Shown: positions 24,260 to 37,552, counted from the first letter of the stretch. The stretch is 64,000 bases of DNA from Notospermus geniculatus (GCA_002633025.1 NMRB01000044.1:344871-408870), one strand, 5' to 3'. The notes: generated by a model from the sequence alone, not told the origin. Made by a program: numbers and translations.

Positions 24260-27200
24260 GAAGTAGGTGTCCGCTACGGCCGGTTCAGGTGTTCTTTACG
24301 TTTCCTTCTTAACGATACTTTACCGGTAAGTTCATGTTCGTCGTGTATTTTCTGGTAAACTGATAACTTCTCCCCAAACATTTCTCAAAGGGTTCTAGAA
24401 TTGCGACATCACCTCGCCAAGCTTTTCCCAAAAAGATCTATCGACAAAAAAACCTCCATCTTGTAACCAGTCCGCGGCGCTTGTGTTAACGATTAGCACT
24501 GGTGCGAAAACACACACTTGTGAAGCATCAATATTCTATAAAACAACGATCGAAGCCTCCAGCAACCTTCCAAAGCTTTGTCGTTACTTTTTCCTGTAAT
24601 TATCAACGACACATTTTTCAACCTAGAGGCTGTTGCGGCTTTTCAACGTTAGATCTGATCTTGATCAAGTGAGCCGTACCTTTTTATTGAAATCATCGCC
24701 CAATTCGGTATAAAAATCTTTTCTCCACACCCGGAGAGTCTCTTTTGTAACATAAGATGAAAAATTTCACTAATGCAATTTGCGCCACACCGTGTGTCGC
24801 TGGCAAGTTTTCGCCTGTTCTTTCCGATTCTATGCTTGACTATCGTTCAAATAGGAGATGTCTTTTACAGACCTCGGCTGACATTTGTAACACGATAATA
24901 CAGCCAGTCTGCAGCGGAAAGATTACTAGAAAGTACGAACGAAAGATTTATTCATACATGTATGTGGATATGATTTAGTGAGGTGGTACTGCAATGTGTC
25001 AAAAGAAGTTGACTTTGGTGTGTTCAGGGAGACACGGCAGCACGCACTGCACACATCAAAGATAGATTTTGGGCAGTGTTTCTGCCAGGAATTTTTTTAA
25101 GGGAGGCAAAGAGAAAATCGGACAGAATTCTTGGTCAATAACACAAATTTTGACTACTTTTTACTTTTAGGAGCGAACATACCCTCCTGTACCACCCTGG
25201 CGGAAACTGGCCTGATTTGCTTGTTTTTGTGTGGATCGTCAAGTTTAGTTTTAACATAAAGGCTCACTGAACATTCCAACAAAGAGTCCTGTTAAGCAAT
25301 ATCGGCAAACGAAATCTGCTTTTGTAGACAAATTGCTGGGATGGCAAGCTTCATCGCGTATCTACTCGGTCTTGCTCGCGAGATTGAGCAAATACAGTCA
25401 ACTGTTAATTGCTCTCATTGCGTATGCAGACTGGTTGATCCCTGGAATAGGTATGTGAGGTATGTCAGTGATACGCCTCTATGTACCAGCAGTGTGCATT
25501 TATCTCTCGAATCTGAACAATCCAGACCAACCTTTGAACGCTAAACCTTATTTTTCAGACCATGTGATTTCATCTTATACATGTATGGAAAATTTTAAAC
25601 CATATGAAGATGTGACGAACTGAAGCAATTCCAGCGCCGTTCTACGCTTCCATTCGTCAGATGCAACTACAAAATGGGGCCAAAGCCATGATTGTGTGTC
25701 GACAATTTGAGATATATTTGAATGTTGAAGTCAGTCGAAATGTAAATAACTACCGCTGCAGCCCATGGCATCGTCAGTACTACATTATGTGAACCGTATC
25801 ACCACAAAAGTGTAACCAACCATGTGCCCAACGCAATGCCGCCATCTTTCTCCAGACACCAAGCTTTTTACTGGCTCACATTCAACACTGGAAGATACTT
25901 TAATTCCAAGAGACACAGCTGAAGAAACGTGCCGGAAGAAATGTTTCATGAACTATAGACTTTTCAATTCCTTCAATGAACTTGTTTGAATTGGGCGAAT
26001 GTGCATTAGTTAATCAACGTCATTTCTTCCGCAGACCGACAACACCAAATAGCCTTTTCTCTCGTCTAAGGAAAATGGTTGAATTTTCCGCATCGCTTGT
26101 GTCAATAGCAACAACTGAAAGGTTCGTTAATGTTATTTAATTACGAATTGATTTAGCTAGTCGTGGGCCAGAAGCAAAGGAAGACGGCGACATTTCAGGC
26201 GACTGTTTTTAGCTCTGAGATGCTTTCAGGGAAAAGACCCAGACTTCCGAGGCGTTGAAGAACGGCAATATAATGCATCAGACCTGGCAATGATCATGGC
26301 GATGAAACAGTGACAAGAACGCTTCAAATGAAATCAATGAAAGCAGTGCCACGGGAGGACAGTCCAGAACTAATTTTCCGAGTTGGGGCAAACTTGGTTG
26401 CACAGACAGCAAATCTTGCAAACTAATTAACATCAACACCTCCAGACCTTCAACATCCACTACTGCGGGTCCCCAGGTACCCGTTCATCATCTCCCTAAC
26501 TAAGTAACAAATTGTATAAGATAGTAATATCATACTGTATAAGCTCTTCGTTCTTATGCACCAGTATTCCTAAATTGCAATATCATGAAGGTATGGGAGA
26601 AAGGCTTCTCCCTCTCGACAATACTGAGGTGGCCGGTGGTACTTTCGTGACAGACTCCAGTACTAATATCGACGTTAGTCGCAATCAACGTGAACAACCC
26701 TCAGGGTGATGAGAGCACTTTTTTCCCCAACGTGTGATATGATTCAATTTACGAAAGCACCATTTGTGTCACTCGCAAGAAATGGTTTGTAGGCCTAACA
26801 CTCGACTGTCGAATTTCTTCTGATGAGACAAATTGGTCACTGGTACGTCGAATAGCTTCAAACCCCCTCTCAACAAACCCAGTTGTGTTCAAGGTGTAAT
26901 ACCCAAGCCAATTGTTTTGCTTTCTTCTCTAGCCACTACGGACGAATGAGGCATGTAGGTAATGTCATCCAACACAAATGCGGCATTTAATAAGCAACGG
27001 TAAATATATCGCTTGAGGAAAAACAAGTTCACTGAGTAGTTCTGCTTTCGCAAACTGACGGTTATCTCTCGTTTGATATGTTGTGAGACTGGAAAAAATA
27101 CATGGTGATAGAGTACGTACGTCAAGTACTAGAGAGTAATACATGACACTTCAACAACAAACCAGAGTGGTTATTGACTTAGTATGAGGATGAACGAAGC

Positions 27201-29172
27201 CGACTCCAACTCGTTTATTTGGTCATATCGGAAACACTTATGAGTCTTTTTTTTGTTTCTTAATCTATGGTAAGATCAATAATGATCCCGATTCTTTGCA
27301 GGCTGATGTTTTCCCCAAGAGGAACTGCTGCTGATTTGCTCGGCTGATCATTCTTTCAACGTCTGATTCTCATCTAAACGATGAGTTTTTACCGTATCTA
27401 CTATCAACTGTGCTCAGTGCACTGCAGCATCAAGTCTTGCTACACGTTCTGCACTTGAAGATCACACAAACATTTAGTTACTTCTGTCAATAGCAGTATA
27501 GAATACATACATGTAGCCGACTTTAATAGCTCGAAACTGAAAATGTTTTGATAGCCACGGAAGATGCCACAAAATTGCACTCTTTGCATAAGAGGAGACA
27601 TTCCATTCACAGTGAAGGATCTCTACTGTTCCAGTCTGTACACATCTCTTTCAAACCCATCAGCTCACAGACGAACTTCCCCTAATATCAACAAGGATGT
27701 CTTTTAAAAGTTTCGTCTAACAAAGTTCATGTCGCATTTCATTTCTGGTGTATACAAATATGCGGAGTTATGAGCTAGGCGTCAACTGTGATATTATTCT
27801 ATGGATGATATTAGGAAATCTGCACTGCAATGTAGACGAATACGGCTTTAAAAAGAAACACTAAAACCACACCGCTTTCTCTACTTGCAATTGGACCTGA
27901 CAGGAGTCAAGATCAAACAAAAAGGATATTTCGCCGTGCGAACGTACGCGTGAATGTACAGGTTCGGGAGGATGATGTGAACGCCAACTGAAGATGCAAT
28001 TAAGTGGCACTGATTGGTATGCAACAAATGAAGCAAAGGATGGGGCACAAGTCGCACTGTTCGATATACGGAATAGCGATGAAACTGATGAGGGACGGCC
28101 AAAAAATTCAACTCAAAAGATGATTCCAGGCGAGCCCGCAATCAGCATATCCAGCAATTGACGTTTGCTATTGGAATAGGTATGCAATATCGCCGTGTAG
28201 TCCGTCTGAGGAGGAAGCGACGCTTGGAAGCTGATGCTTGACGGAAGTCAATGCACGACTCAATTACCAAGGCAAATGTAAACTATTTATACCTGATGTA
28301 AGCGGCAGTGCATTATTGAGCGTCCCTTGTGTCACGAATGAATATAGTTTGAGAGCAACCGTCTTTATTTGCTCGGAATAAAAGAGGCAACGATTCTGTC
28401 GATTTCAATCGTCTGTATGAGTGCAAATTAATCACAAGTCCATTTTCATATTAGGCTCGCTTTCATTTTGGCTCAAAGTTATCATGGCGGCAACAACTAC
28501 ACCGGGTCCAGAATGAAGTGGGATGTGTGCAGCGACAGGTGGTCGCCATTCATAGACGAGAAAAAAATCTAAAACATTCCAATAACCGAATCATGCGTGT
28601 GTGGTTGCCAATAGTATCAGCAAAAAAACACAGTGCAACAGTTATCAGCCGAATTTTCTCAATCACCCAACCTGCTGCATGCAGCGAACACAGGTAGATT
28701 CAGATTGGGAATACTCCATTATCAGTTATGGGCCCCAATTTGTGATAACTGCCTGGGCGGTTAGTTTTTGTGCATTTACACTGGCCTTGTTGACTGGCAA
28801 AGTTTTACAGACTAACCGAACGGAGCATGGATAATGGACGAAAAGTGTACAGAGGCAAGGTGATTGGCTTTTTGACTTTGTTCATCCATTGTTTTGAATA
28901 TGTATCAGTAACTTGGTCGTTTCCTATTCCCGAAGACTGTGGTATTTTATGTAAAAAAAAACAACTATGTTTCTCCAACAAATATTAGCGACACACACAC
29001 CATGCTCATACTACATTATTAAATTGAAATCAATGGACAAGTGTGTTGCTGTCGAGTAATTACAATTCTTGATACACGTAAGTACCAGTCAATTCTGCAT
29101 GGCTATATCATTTCAGAATCAGACCGTTCTGATCATCGAGTCCTCAGCAAATAACTTTTAGGGTTACGTATA
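24260..29172. other. Unassigned intergenic or intronic DNA
   Basis: About 4.9 kb of mostly unique AT-rich DNA. It lies downstream, in the transcription direction, of the receptor exon at 30738-32321 on the minus strand, so it may be intron of that gene. A minus frame near 28141-27881 has weak resemblance to a class C receptor ligand-binding segment (see findings) but is not called. No other exon is recognised. Confidence 0.45.
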
Positions 29173-29324
29173 ATGGCCTGTACACACGATCCAATTTTTC
29201 ATCCAATTTTTGGGAAATTCAGCTTCCGGACCTATTGGGGCTTCATTGTATAAACCCGTATGTAGGCCTTTATTGAGCATATTCAGAAAATTTGATGAAA
29301 AATTGGATCGTGTGTATAGGCCAT
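29173..29324. mobile_element. 152 bp MITE, ATGGCCTGTACACACGATCC ends
   Basis: The terminal arms (about 31 bp) read ATGGCCTGTACACACGATCC followed by a TTTTTCATC stretch on the left, and the reverse complement on the right with two mismatches. The centre is short and unpaired. No clear target duplication. Confidence 0.8.
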
Positions 29325-29331
29325 CAGGGAC

Positions 29332-29481
29332 CTTATTCACAAAGCCCCCGTAACTCTACAGGTAAGTGTTCTTAATCCTCCCGCAAATCCTTTGTCAGGC
29401 TGATGGTGAACAACACATGTAGGTCTGCCTGTAAATGGCCAATAGTTTACGCAGTCAAAGTACGAGGGCTTTGTGTATAAG
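29332..29481. mobile_element. 150 bp MITE, CTTATTCACAAAGCCC ends
   Basis: The left end CTTATTCACAAAGCCCCCGT and the right end, reverse complement CTTATACACAAAGCCCTCGT, pair with two mismatches. It lies seven bases from the preceding element and five from the next. Confidence 0.7.
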
Positions 29482-29486
29482 ATAGT

Positions 29487-29606
29487 GTTTTCGCAAAGCC
29501 CCCGAAACGCCAACGCTAACGTCTATCCTTTTGTTCGGTGCTCTCTTCGTGGTGTCGAACAATGGCTTTGGCGTTCGCGTTGGCTTTTTGGGGGCTTCGC
29601 GAAAAC
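29487..29606. mobile_element. 120 bp MITE, GTTTTCGCAAAGCCCCC ends
   Basis: The left arm GTTTTCGCAAAGCCCCCGAA then ACGCCAACGC pairs with the right arm GGGGGCTTCGCGAAAAC preceded by GCGTTGGC. Related words occur at 12571-12589 and 17950-18050, so it is a dispersed family. Confidence 0.75.
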
Positions 29607-30704
29607 TCCCTACTGTCCCAGCTGGGCCTGAACGTGCAGAAGATTATGGCTTTAGATAACATATTCAACATGGCCGCGATTCAGTTGTGAAGAAATCAAC
29701 CACCTGACTGCAAACCCTGGCGTTCCATTGTTGTAACAAAAGACTACATGTACAGTACGAGCTTCAGTCGTGCAAGTGAACTTTTTAGTTTGTTGTATTG
29801 TGTCGTATTTACAGCTGCAGCGTTCAAAAACGCTATGTTTCCTCAACATTATCAAATTTCCAATGAAATATCATATAATTCCGATGGGCATACGGCGATT
29901 GTGTTATTCTGTTATTCTATACTTCAGTATCAACCATCGATTAAAAACATTCATTGTGATCAATTATATTCAATTATGATTAATGTTGTGGTGTTTGATT
30001 GTTTTTCTGTACCCTAGAACGTTCAAGTTAAAGTATCATCAGCGTATCACAAAGAAATATTGATATTCACCGATTCGAACTGATCACTAACTGCTTGGGG
30101 GGGGGGGGGGGGGTTANAGTCTACCTGTGTCTGAACAACTGCAACCAACTCCTAAAGGATTGGATACTTCGGAAAGACCATTTATCTTTCTGAAAAAAAG
30201 GGTGATGACTGACTATTAAAAGACTTTTAACTGTTCATCACGGAGGCGTGGATATTATATGGCCTATTTTATCTATTTTTTTAATTTTAGATATGTAACA
30301 TTACATCATGTTATATGTCCTCTGCAGACTGTTTACTTTGATCTAACTAAAGTGCAATGACATCCTATGATATTTCATATGAGACACAGACGGGTATAAC
30401 ACAATGGACTACCGCGCAAGGATGCAAATATCATGATGGGGAATGGATTTTTTTCTTGCGGATCGTTTGAACAAAAAGGAGGAACTTTTTGCAGACGTAA
30501 CTAACTGTAATTGCGTTTTACTTTACGGCAACGTGGTTCTTCTGTCGCACCATACCAGTCATACCTTCTAAGTTTGGCGAGATGCTAACCAAAAGGAAGA
30601 AGTGCATTATTTGGGGAACCTTACCCACTCATTGTTTCATTCATTTTGGAGTGAAAATCCGTTTCAGCCGATGTGTCTACCCTTCAATGTAGACAAAAAA
30701 AGTT
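29607..30704. other. Unassigned DNA with a 17-G tract and an N
   Basis: No gene is recognised. A run of 17 G (30097-30113) is followed three bases later by an N at 30117, so sequencing probably failed at the homopolymer. The segment may be the first intron of the receptor gene on the minus strand. Confidence 0.5.
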
Positions 30705-30737
30705 TTATTCAGAAAGAAATAATTGAATTTTCCCTAC

Positions 30738-32321
30738 CTTTGTGTCGTTGTGCTTCATCTCCAGTTCGTATCCTCTGAGTATCCCTCGCGAGTTTACGTC
30801 ATCGATGGCCATCAGGGCCGTGGCAAGTTCAGACTTGCCGTTCACGTCATAAGACGTCTGACTCAATTCGAACAGGCCTCCAATAAATATCCTCGTTTTG
30901 GTGTTTGTATTATATTCCTCTGGAACGCCGTTTTCCAATCGTCCTGTCCGGAACAACTTGCTCGAGGGCATCAGGCCCCGTTTGTCTCCGGTCAAATTTG
31001 GTGATGTTATATGACTCTTGCTCTTTTTGCGTTTTGAACTTCGATGCTCGATATTCGTTCGTGCCATTTTGCGTTGCATCAGAATACGTTTCGATATGAA
31101 CTCATTTCTGGAAGGTTTGCGAACAGATTTACTGTCGAAATGTGTTGCTTGTTTCGTGGGTTTGGGGGTGGTATGGGTAAAATATGGAACTGGGGGCGTC
31201 TGAAGGAAGGGTCCGAATCTTTCTTTTCGGGTACCAATCAATGTCGAACCCTCTGATGAAGTTTTCAGATCGTGCTTTTCACTTAATTGTGCGTGATGAT
31301 ACGAATCATTAGCCACACCAGACTGTGGCGTTGATTTTGTGTTCGTTTTTGTCCGAACTGGATCTACGCCATTTGTGCTCACCGCCGTACCTCTGTCCGC
31401 AGAGGTGGATCCGTGTATTCCTGATTTTCCGCTCGTAGTCACTAAGCCATTATTTTGATCATCATATAAACCACTAGTTTCCACAATATTACGTATAGAT
31501 ATATTTTGGGCAGCTGTCATATTAACCCTGCGTACGGTCAATATATTATCACTCGAAGTCACGTTTTTACTATCTTTCAACACTAATGCACTAGCAGTCA
31601 CCAACACATCACTTTTAGACACTGAGGTACCACTTGTTGTCACGGCACTAGCACTTTTAAACACTAAATTACTTATATTTAGTGAGTTACCACTTGAGAA
31701 CAAAGAAGCATTACTTGACACTACATCACCACTTGATACAACACCGTGTTTCGTTTGATTCTTTTCGTAGAAATCACTACCGCCCGATGACGGACGATCG
31801 CGTACATCAGTAATTCCTTTCGAAGAGTTTCGAATTCTAAATCCAAGCAATTTTTCAAATTGATTCATCTTTCCTTTATCTGTTGCATAATCCGACTCAT
31901 TTCGAAATCCCTCAAAGGAACTAGAAGCATCACCCTGTTTTAAACCCGGAAGATTTGCAGTTGAATTGATTGTGGAATAAGAATCACTCACATTAGTTAC
32001 TTCTGTGCCATTGACCTTGATATCATTCCCAAAATATGACTGGTTAAGAAATCCACTCTCATTCCGAACACGAATTGAGTTATCCTGAATCGTAGTTTTT
32101 TCGATCTTGCCCTCGGACATATCATCCTCTCCTCCGCCCTTGCTGGTATCCAACCCATCTCCAAATTCTTCATAATTTCCTCCTTTGGTGAAAACTGTAC
32201 TATTCTCCGCTGTTTGATTAATTTCTCGAATGAATCTTTCCAAACTTGTATCACAGATGTGCTCATGCATGACCATAAAACTAGCCCACAACATAAACAC
32301 GCAACTTGAACAAAACCCCAT
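30738..32321 (-). CDS. GABA-B-like class C receptor, first coding exon (partial)
   Basis: The product should be a plasma-membrane class C G-protein-coupled receptor binding GABA or another small amino-acid-like ligand. The 528 residues in this exon begin with a probable signal peptide (residues 1 to about 23, core SSCVFMLWASFMVM). A very Ser/Thr/Asn-rich stretch follows to about residue 450, with 17 N-x-S/T sequons and a basic patch containing SSKRKKSKSH. The last 52 residues start RIFIGGLFELS and contain AIDDVNSRGILRGYELEM then HNDTK, matching the first strand and helix of the periplasmic-binding-protein-like domain of GABA-B-type receptors; the next residues in the family are usually Cys-Asp-Pro-Gly. 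The exon ends in phase 0 at the donor AAG|GTAGGG (30738). The start is the first ATG in frame, with purines at -3 and +4 and just before the signal peptide; the frame stays open upstream without an ATG. The other exons (rest of the binding domain, 7TM) are not identified. The long low-complexity N-terminus is unusual for the family. Confidence 0.82.
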
Positions 32322-32597
32322 ATTACTGCGGCACAGCTTCACCTGAACGTCACGTTTTCCATGTTTCCATCCACCCGTGTGGCGGCCGTCTGGAACTCGT
32401 GTCCTACCCGGTCCTGAGGCCACCGGGGGAGAGCCCGCTCGAGGAGAAATTACCCGTAGCCCCTCACTGCATCACGGCCCACTATGGTAACGCGGGCTTC
32501 CCTAGTTACGATGAGATCTGGCGCAGCGTCGTGCCAAGTGCTCTTTCTCGCTTCATAGTCATGTGAAGACTGATCGCAGTCGTCAGCCACAATCGAT
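32322..32597 (-). promoter_or_regulatory. Probable 5' flank / 5' UTR of the receptor gene
   Basis: More GC-rich than its surroundings, with several CpG dinucleotides (around 32370-32460), lying immediately upstream of the receptor start codon. No TATA box or initiator can be assigned with confidence. The frame remains open through here but lacks an ATG. Confidence 0.35.
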
Positions 32598-34531
32598 CCC
32601 CCACTTAACTAGTCTTGCGCTACCTGCTGTTGCTCCAATAACGCCACAGTGAAGAAAGATGGAGGGATATTTCATCGCGTTGCTTCAGAATATTCGACAT
32701 TTCTACCTGAATATTTATACATTATCACCTTCCATGTACACTCATCACATTTTATGGTCCATCACAGCCCAATGGTTTCATCATATCTGAAAATAGAGGT
32801 AATACATGTACTACATGTACATCAGATATCAAGTTTCAAAGGGAAGAACATCTTAAAATATCCATATATGACCTCGCATGGCATTCTGCTGAAAATATCA
32901 CGTAACGGTTGTGAAACAGACTTGACAGAGATCGGTACAGATAAGGCAAGCCTGGCAATACAGACAAGTGTCAGGCTTATACAATTGTTATCCACTGGCA
33001 AAAATGGCTTCTTCTTGCACATTTCGCCAATTCGGCCAAATCAGGGAATGCCCTCGAGCGTAATGAACTGGAAGGAACCGTTCCGATCAACAATTGCCGA
33101 ATTGGCGGTACATGGCGAGCGTATGGTGAATATGATAAACCAAAGCGGGTCATTGCTTCTCTCATATATGCCTCATACAGAATTTTTTATTGCCACGGAG
33201 CTGTAAAAACTGTAGGCCTATATCTGACACCAAACCATGTAAAATCATGTTTGCTGTGATTTTTTTTGTGATTTTTTTTTTCGTCAGGAGGTACGACTTC
33301 CACTATCACAAACACATGTAAGATTCTATTTCAGATTACTTCAACTATGAAAAATGTTTCATTGAAAAACCGATTTTCGACAGATCTCATTCGGAGATTT
33401 TCCATAATTAGATTACCTATTGACGAAAATGTTTACTTTACATGATAATTTGCAATTGATTTTCAGCTATCAATTCAAGTATTCATGGTGCATTTTTACA
33501 CGTAAAATGAGCCATATCATTGACGACTGCGACTATTAAACGATCCCGTCCGCTACAGCTATTGGATTGTTCGTTTGATGTATATGACGGTGATGTATAT
33601 CTGCGTCGTTTAAACTTTTTTTCCGATGAAATAACTTTCATCACCCAACCCAAGTTCAGAGGCATTCAACTTGCGTCCATAGGCCTAGATGAGCTGAAAT
33701 TGGCTACCAAAATGGAACATCGTTCCACCCCTGAAATGTCTCTTTTCACCTGCCCTATCAACAGAATTGTTCCCTACTTTCACAGCAACCTTGTTCACAT
33801 GTATTTTTCCCACCTGATTCTTTTATACTTATCAACATTGTGCAGCAATATGAATCTTCTCAAGAAACCGGACGAGGCCAAAATTGATCGGATGCCGACG
33901 TAGGAAAATTCGCTCGTAGCTGAAATACATGTAGCACCAGTTGATATCTGAAGGGACGACTGCAATGTTGACATTGGACAAGGTCATGGTCCTTCCCGAT
34001 CTCACCAATATTTATATCAGCCGGTGGTTCTTCCATCCTGACTTATCAGGTCTTTTCCTGTCTCCTACGTCTTTCCATACAAAGTGCGGTGACGAAGGGA
34101 GCGAGCACTAAGAACGCCTGATTTCTCAGGATGGTGGTTCTTCACGATATTTACTTTCATTGGTCTTGTTATGTCTATGCTTCCTTCGTTCTCTTTCGAA
34201 ACAGGCAAGATGGGATAGTTTCTACCACAGGTGCCCGTCATGCGCTTGGCTATTCGGAGATTACTGGATTGATCGACATGCCGATGACCCACATTCTTGA
34301 AGAAATGTCAATCGTTCATCTTCCTCACAGATTGGACTCGCTTACAATCATTTTGGGTGGTAATGAAGGACTAGCGTCCTATCACGATCCAAGGTATCAG
34401 AATCGATTTCGGTAATCATGTTAGTACGTCATTTCTAAGTATCATATGAGGCTACAGCTAAACTGCAATTACTCCAGATGAGAACTATTCAAAAGTTAAG
34501 GTGGTCAATAATACGGAATGACCACAAAACT
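32598..34531. repeat. Direct duplication flanking an N, copy 1 (~1.9 kb)
   Basis: Begins CCCCCACTTAACTAGTC and ends GAATGACCACAAAACT at the N. Copy 2 begins one base later with the same first word. Differences are scattered substitutions and small indels, and some frames differ in length between copies: the frame opening near 32649 runs 185 codons here but 254 in copy 2. No domain is recognised and no frame is conserved intact. Confidence 0.9.
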
Positions 34532-34532
34532 N
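34532..34532. other. Single-N gap at duplication junction
   Basis: The last base before the N ends copy 1 and the first base after it starts copy 2. This is the pattern expected if two overlapping contigs or haplotypes were scaffolded without collapsing. Confidence 0.9.
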
Positions 34533-36308
34533 CCCCCACTTAACTAGTCTTGCGCTACCTGCTGTTGCTCCAATAACGCCACAGTGAAGAAAGATGGAGG
34601 GATATTTCATCGCGTTGCTTCAGAATATTCGACATTTTTACCTGAATATTTATACATTATCACCTTCCATGTACATTCATCACATTTTATGGTCCATCAC
34701 AGCCCAATGGTTTCATCACATCTGAAAATAGAGGTAATACATGTACTAAAGTATCATCAGATCTCAAGTTTCAAAGGGAAGAACATCTTTCAATCATATA
34801 AATATCCTTATATGACCTCGCCTGGCATTCTGCGGAAAATATCACATACCGGTTGTGAAACAGACTTGACAAGGATCGGTACAGATAAGGCAAGCCTGGC
34901 AATACAGACAAGTGTCAGGCTTATACAATCGTTGGCCACTGGCAAAAATGGCTTCTTCTTGCACATTTCGCCAATTCGGCCAAATCAGGGAATGCTCTCG
35001 GGCGTAATGAACTGGAAGGAACCGTTCCGATCAACAATTGCCGAATTGGCGGTACATGGCAAGCGTATGGTGAATATGATAAACCAAAGCGGGTCATTGC
35101 TCCTCTCATATATGCCTCATACAGATTTTTTTTATTGTCACGGAGCTGTAAAAACTGTAGGCCTACATATATCTGACACCAAACCATGTAAAACCATGTT
35201 TGCTGTGATTTTTTTCCCTCAGGAGGTGCGACTTCCACTATCACAAATACATGTAGAAGATTCTATTTCAGATTACTTCAACTATGAAAAATGTTTCATT
35301 GAAAAACCGATTTTCGACAGATCTCATTCGGAGATTTTCCATAATTAGATTACCTATTGACGAAAATGTTTACTTTACATGATAATTTGCAATTGATTTT
35401 CAGCTATCAATTCAAGTATTCATGGTGCATTTTTACACGTAAAATGAGCCATATCATTGACGACTGCGACTATTAAACGATCCCGTCCGCTACAGCTATT
35501 GGATTGTTCGTTTGATGTATGACGGTGATGTATATCTGCGTCGTTTAAATTTTTTTTCCGATGAAATAACTTTCATCACCCAACCCAAGTTCAGAGGCAT
35601 TCAACTTGCGTCCATAGGCCTAGATGAGCTGAAATTGGCTACCAAAATGGAACATCGTTCCACCCCTTTTCACCTGCCCTATAAACAGAATTGTTCCCTT
35701 ATACTTTCACAGCGATCTTTTATACTTACCAATTACATTTTGCAGCAAGATGATTTTTCTCCAGCAACCGGACGAGGCCAAAATTAATTGGAAGCCGACG
35801 TAAGAAATAGCACCAGTTGATATCTGAAGGGACGGCTGCAATGTTGACATTGGACAAGGTCAGGGTCTTTTCCCGATCTCACCAATACTTATATCAGCCG
35901 GTGGTTCTTCACTATATTTACTTTCATTGGTCCTGCAAGTACTTGGTATGTCGATGCTTCCATCGTTCTCTTTCGAAACAGGCAAGATGGGATAGTTTCT
36001 ACCCCAGGTGCCCGTTATGCGCTTGGCTATTCGGAGATTACTGGATTGATCGACATGCCGATGACCCACATTCTTGAAGAAATGTCAATCGTTCATCTTC
36101 CTCACAGATTGGACTCGCTTACAATCATTTTGGGTGGTAATGAAGGACTAGCGTCCTATCACGATTCAAGGTATCAGAATCGATTTCGGTAATCATGTTA
36201 GTACGTCATTTCTAAGTATCATATGAGGCTACAGCTAAACTGCAATTACTCCAGATGAGAACTATTCAAAAGTTAAGGTGGTCAATAATACGGAATGACC
36301 ACAAAACT
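34533..36308. repeat. Direct duplication flanking an N, copy 2 (~1.8 kb)
   Basis: Repeats 32598-34531 and then continues into unique sequence exactly after ACCACAAAACT, the word at which copy 1 stops. Shorter than copy 1 through several small deletions, for example near 35670-35760 and 35930. Confidence 0.9.
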
Positions 36309-37417
36309 TGGCGTTCTAACTTCTAACCAAAAATGGATGACATTCCCCGATTCGACCATGGACGTACCAGGCACACAAATTCCAAGTCATTTACCTTCAT
36401 ATCATGAAAACGATCAACCTAAACATTATTTTCAATCTGCGATCGAAGTCATCCCCAGATTGAAATTGCATCCTAAACTACCGAGAGTTATGTTATAACC
36501 GTGTAAATTATCAATGCGAGAGCAATGGATTCAATATAAGGCTATCGGAGTTAGATTGGTGCTTTACATTCAAGCAAGAGTGCTGTCAACCTCCAATGCA
36601 GTTCAATTTAAAGATCGTGCTTCTTCGAGCCACACAGTGTATTGGCTGGGAGGCGAAGCCCATTGGGATGTCATCAGATTGAATTTTTCATACCTTGGAA
36701 ATTTCACTAAAGTCGACAGCAGTAGTGGTATCAGTAGCGCCAAATGAGGGACAAATTGAATTTTCAGTATCGCAGGCATTACCGGAAATCTAATGCACTT
36801 ACATGTACATGTACTATACAATGTACGTTCCGCTACTCTTGGCTGATTCGTTGGCACTATTTTCACCGTTGGTGACGATTGGTTATTTTTCAATTACAGT
36901 ATGGAATCTTCGTCAATTTGAAAATTTGTTTTCTAATAAACCGCCGACGGCAAAATCCAATGTTTCCCATCTAAAATTCAGTCTGTCATTTGGAATTTGA
37001 AACGACATGTACAACTCCAGAAATTTGTCAACTCTCCGGCATCGGAATTTGCAAGCAATTAAACATGTCGAACGATATGCCTTTTAATAGTTGGGTGATA
37101 GCTATTGATTCAAAATTGATGCGAGCGCACACTTTTGCAGAAATGTGCCTGGCTCGGTTTGTTTTCAGATCTTTGTTCCCATTAACTATTTACTGGCAGT
37201 TTCCATCAATTGCAAATACGGCCCAGACATAAAATGTCTCATGAATGAATATTCGAACAACAAGGTTGTTTGTCAATAATTGTTATTTATACCTATGAAC
37301 ATTAAAAACGATTCAAGAATACCTGCAGAGTGGCTTTGATTTTGCGAAAGCATTTGACATCATGCCGCACTTACAAACAATAGTACATGTGCTTCCATGT
37401 GTCCTTCAGAATGAATG
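36309..37417. other. Unassigned DNA
   Basis: Short frames only. A TACATGTACATGTAC word lies near 36803. No element ends or gene recognised. Confidence 0.5.
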
Positions 37418-37552
37418 CTCACCTGCTCACAAGCCCACCAGCTCACCAGCTCACCTGCTTATCTGCTCACCAGCTCATCAGCTAACCTGCTCACGTGCTC
37501 ACCAGCTCACTGCCTTGCATATTTACTTACTTACTTACTCACTTACCTTACT
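37418..37552. repeat. Microsatellite-like CTCACCAG / TTAC tracts
   Basis: Imperfect repeats of 'gctcacc' and 'agctcacc' (about 37418-37512) are followed by TTAC repeats (about 37525-37552). Repeated-residue frames across it (CSPAHQLTSSPA-like) are by-products. Confidence 0.8.

Noticed and set aside
28601-28834. Plus frame with a membrane-like stretch (FCAFTLALLTGK)
   Set aside because: Superficially like a receptor transmembrane helix, but on the strand opposite the receptor gene and without splice signals or further family residues.
32322-32423. N-terminal extension of the receptor frame by 34 codons
   Set aside because: It would start at GTG; the first ATG at 32321 is followed directly by a convincing signal peptide.
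34584-35348. Long plus frame (254 codons) in the second copy of the 32.6-36.3 kb duplication
   Set aside because: Its first codon is GTG, the first copy stops earlier, differences are not biased to synonymous sites, and no domain is visible.
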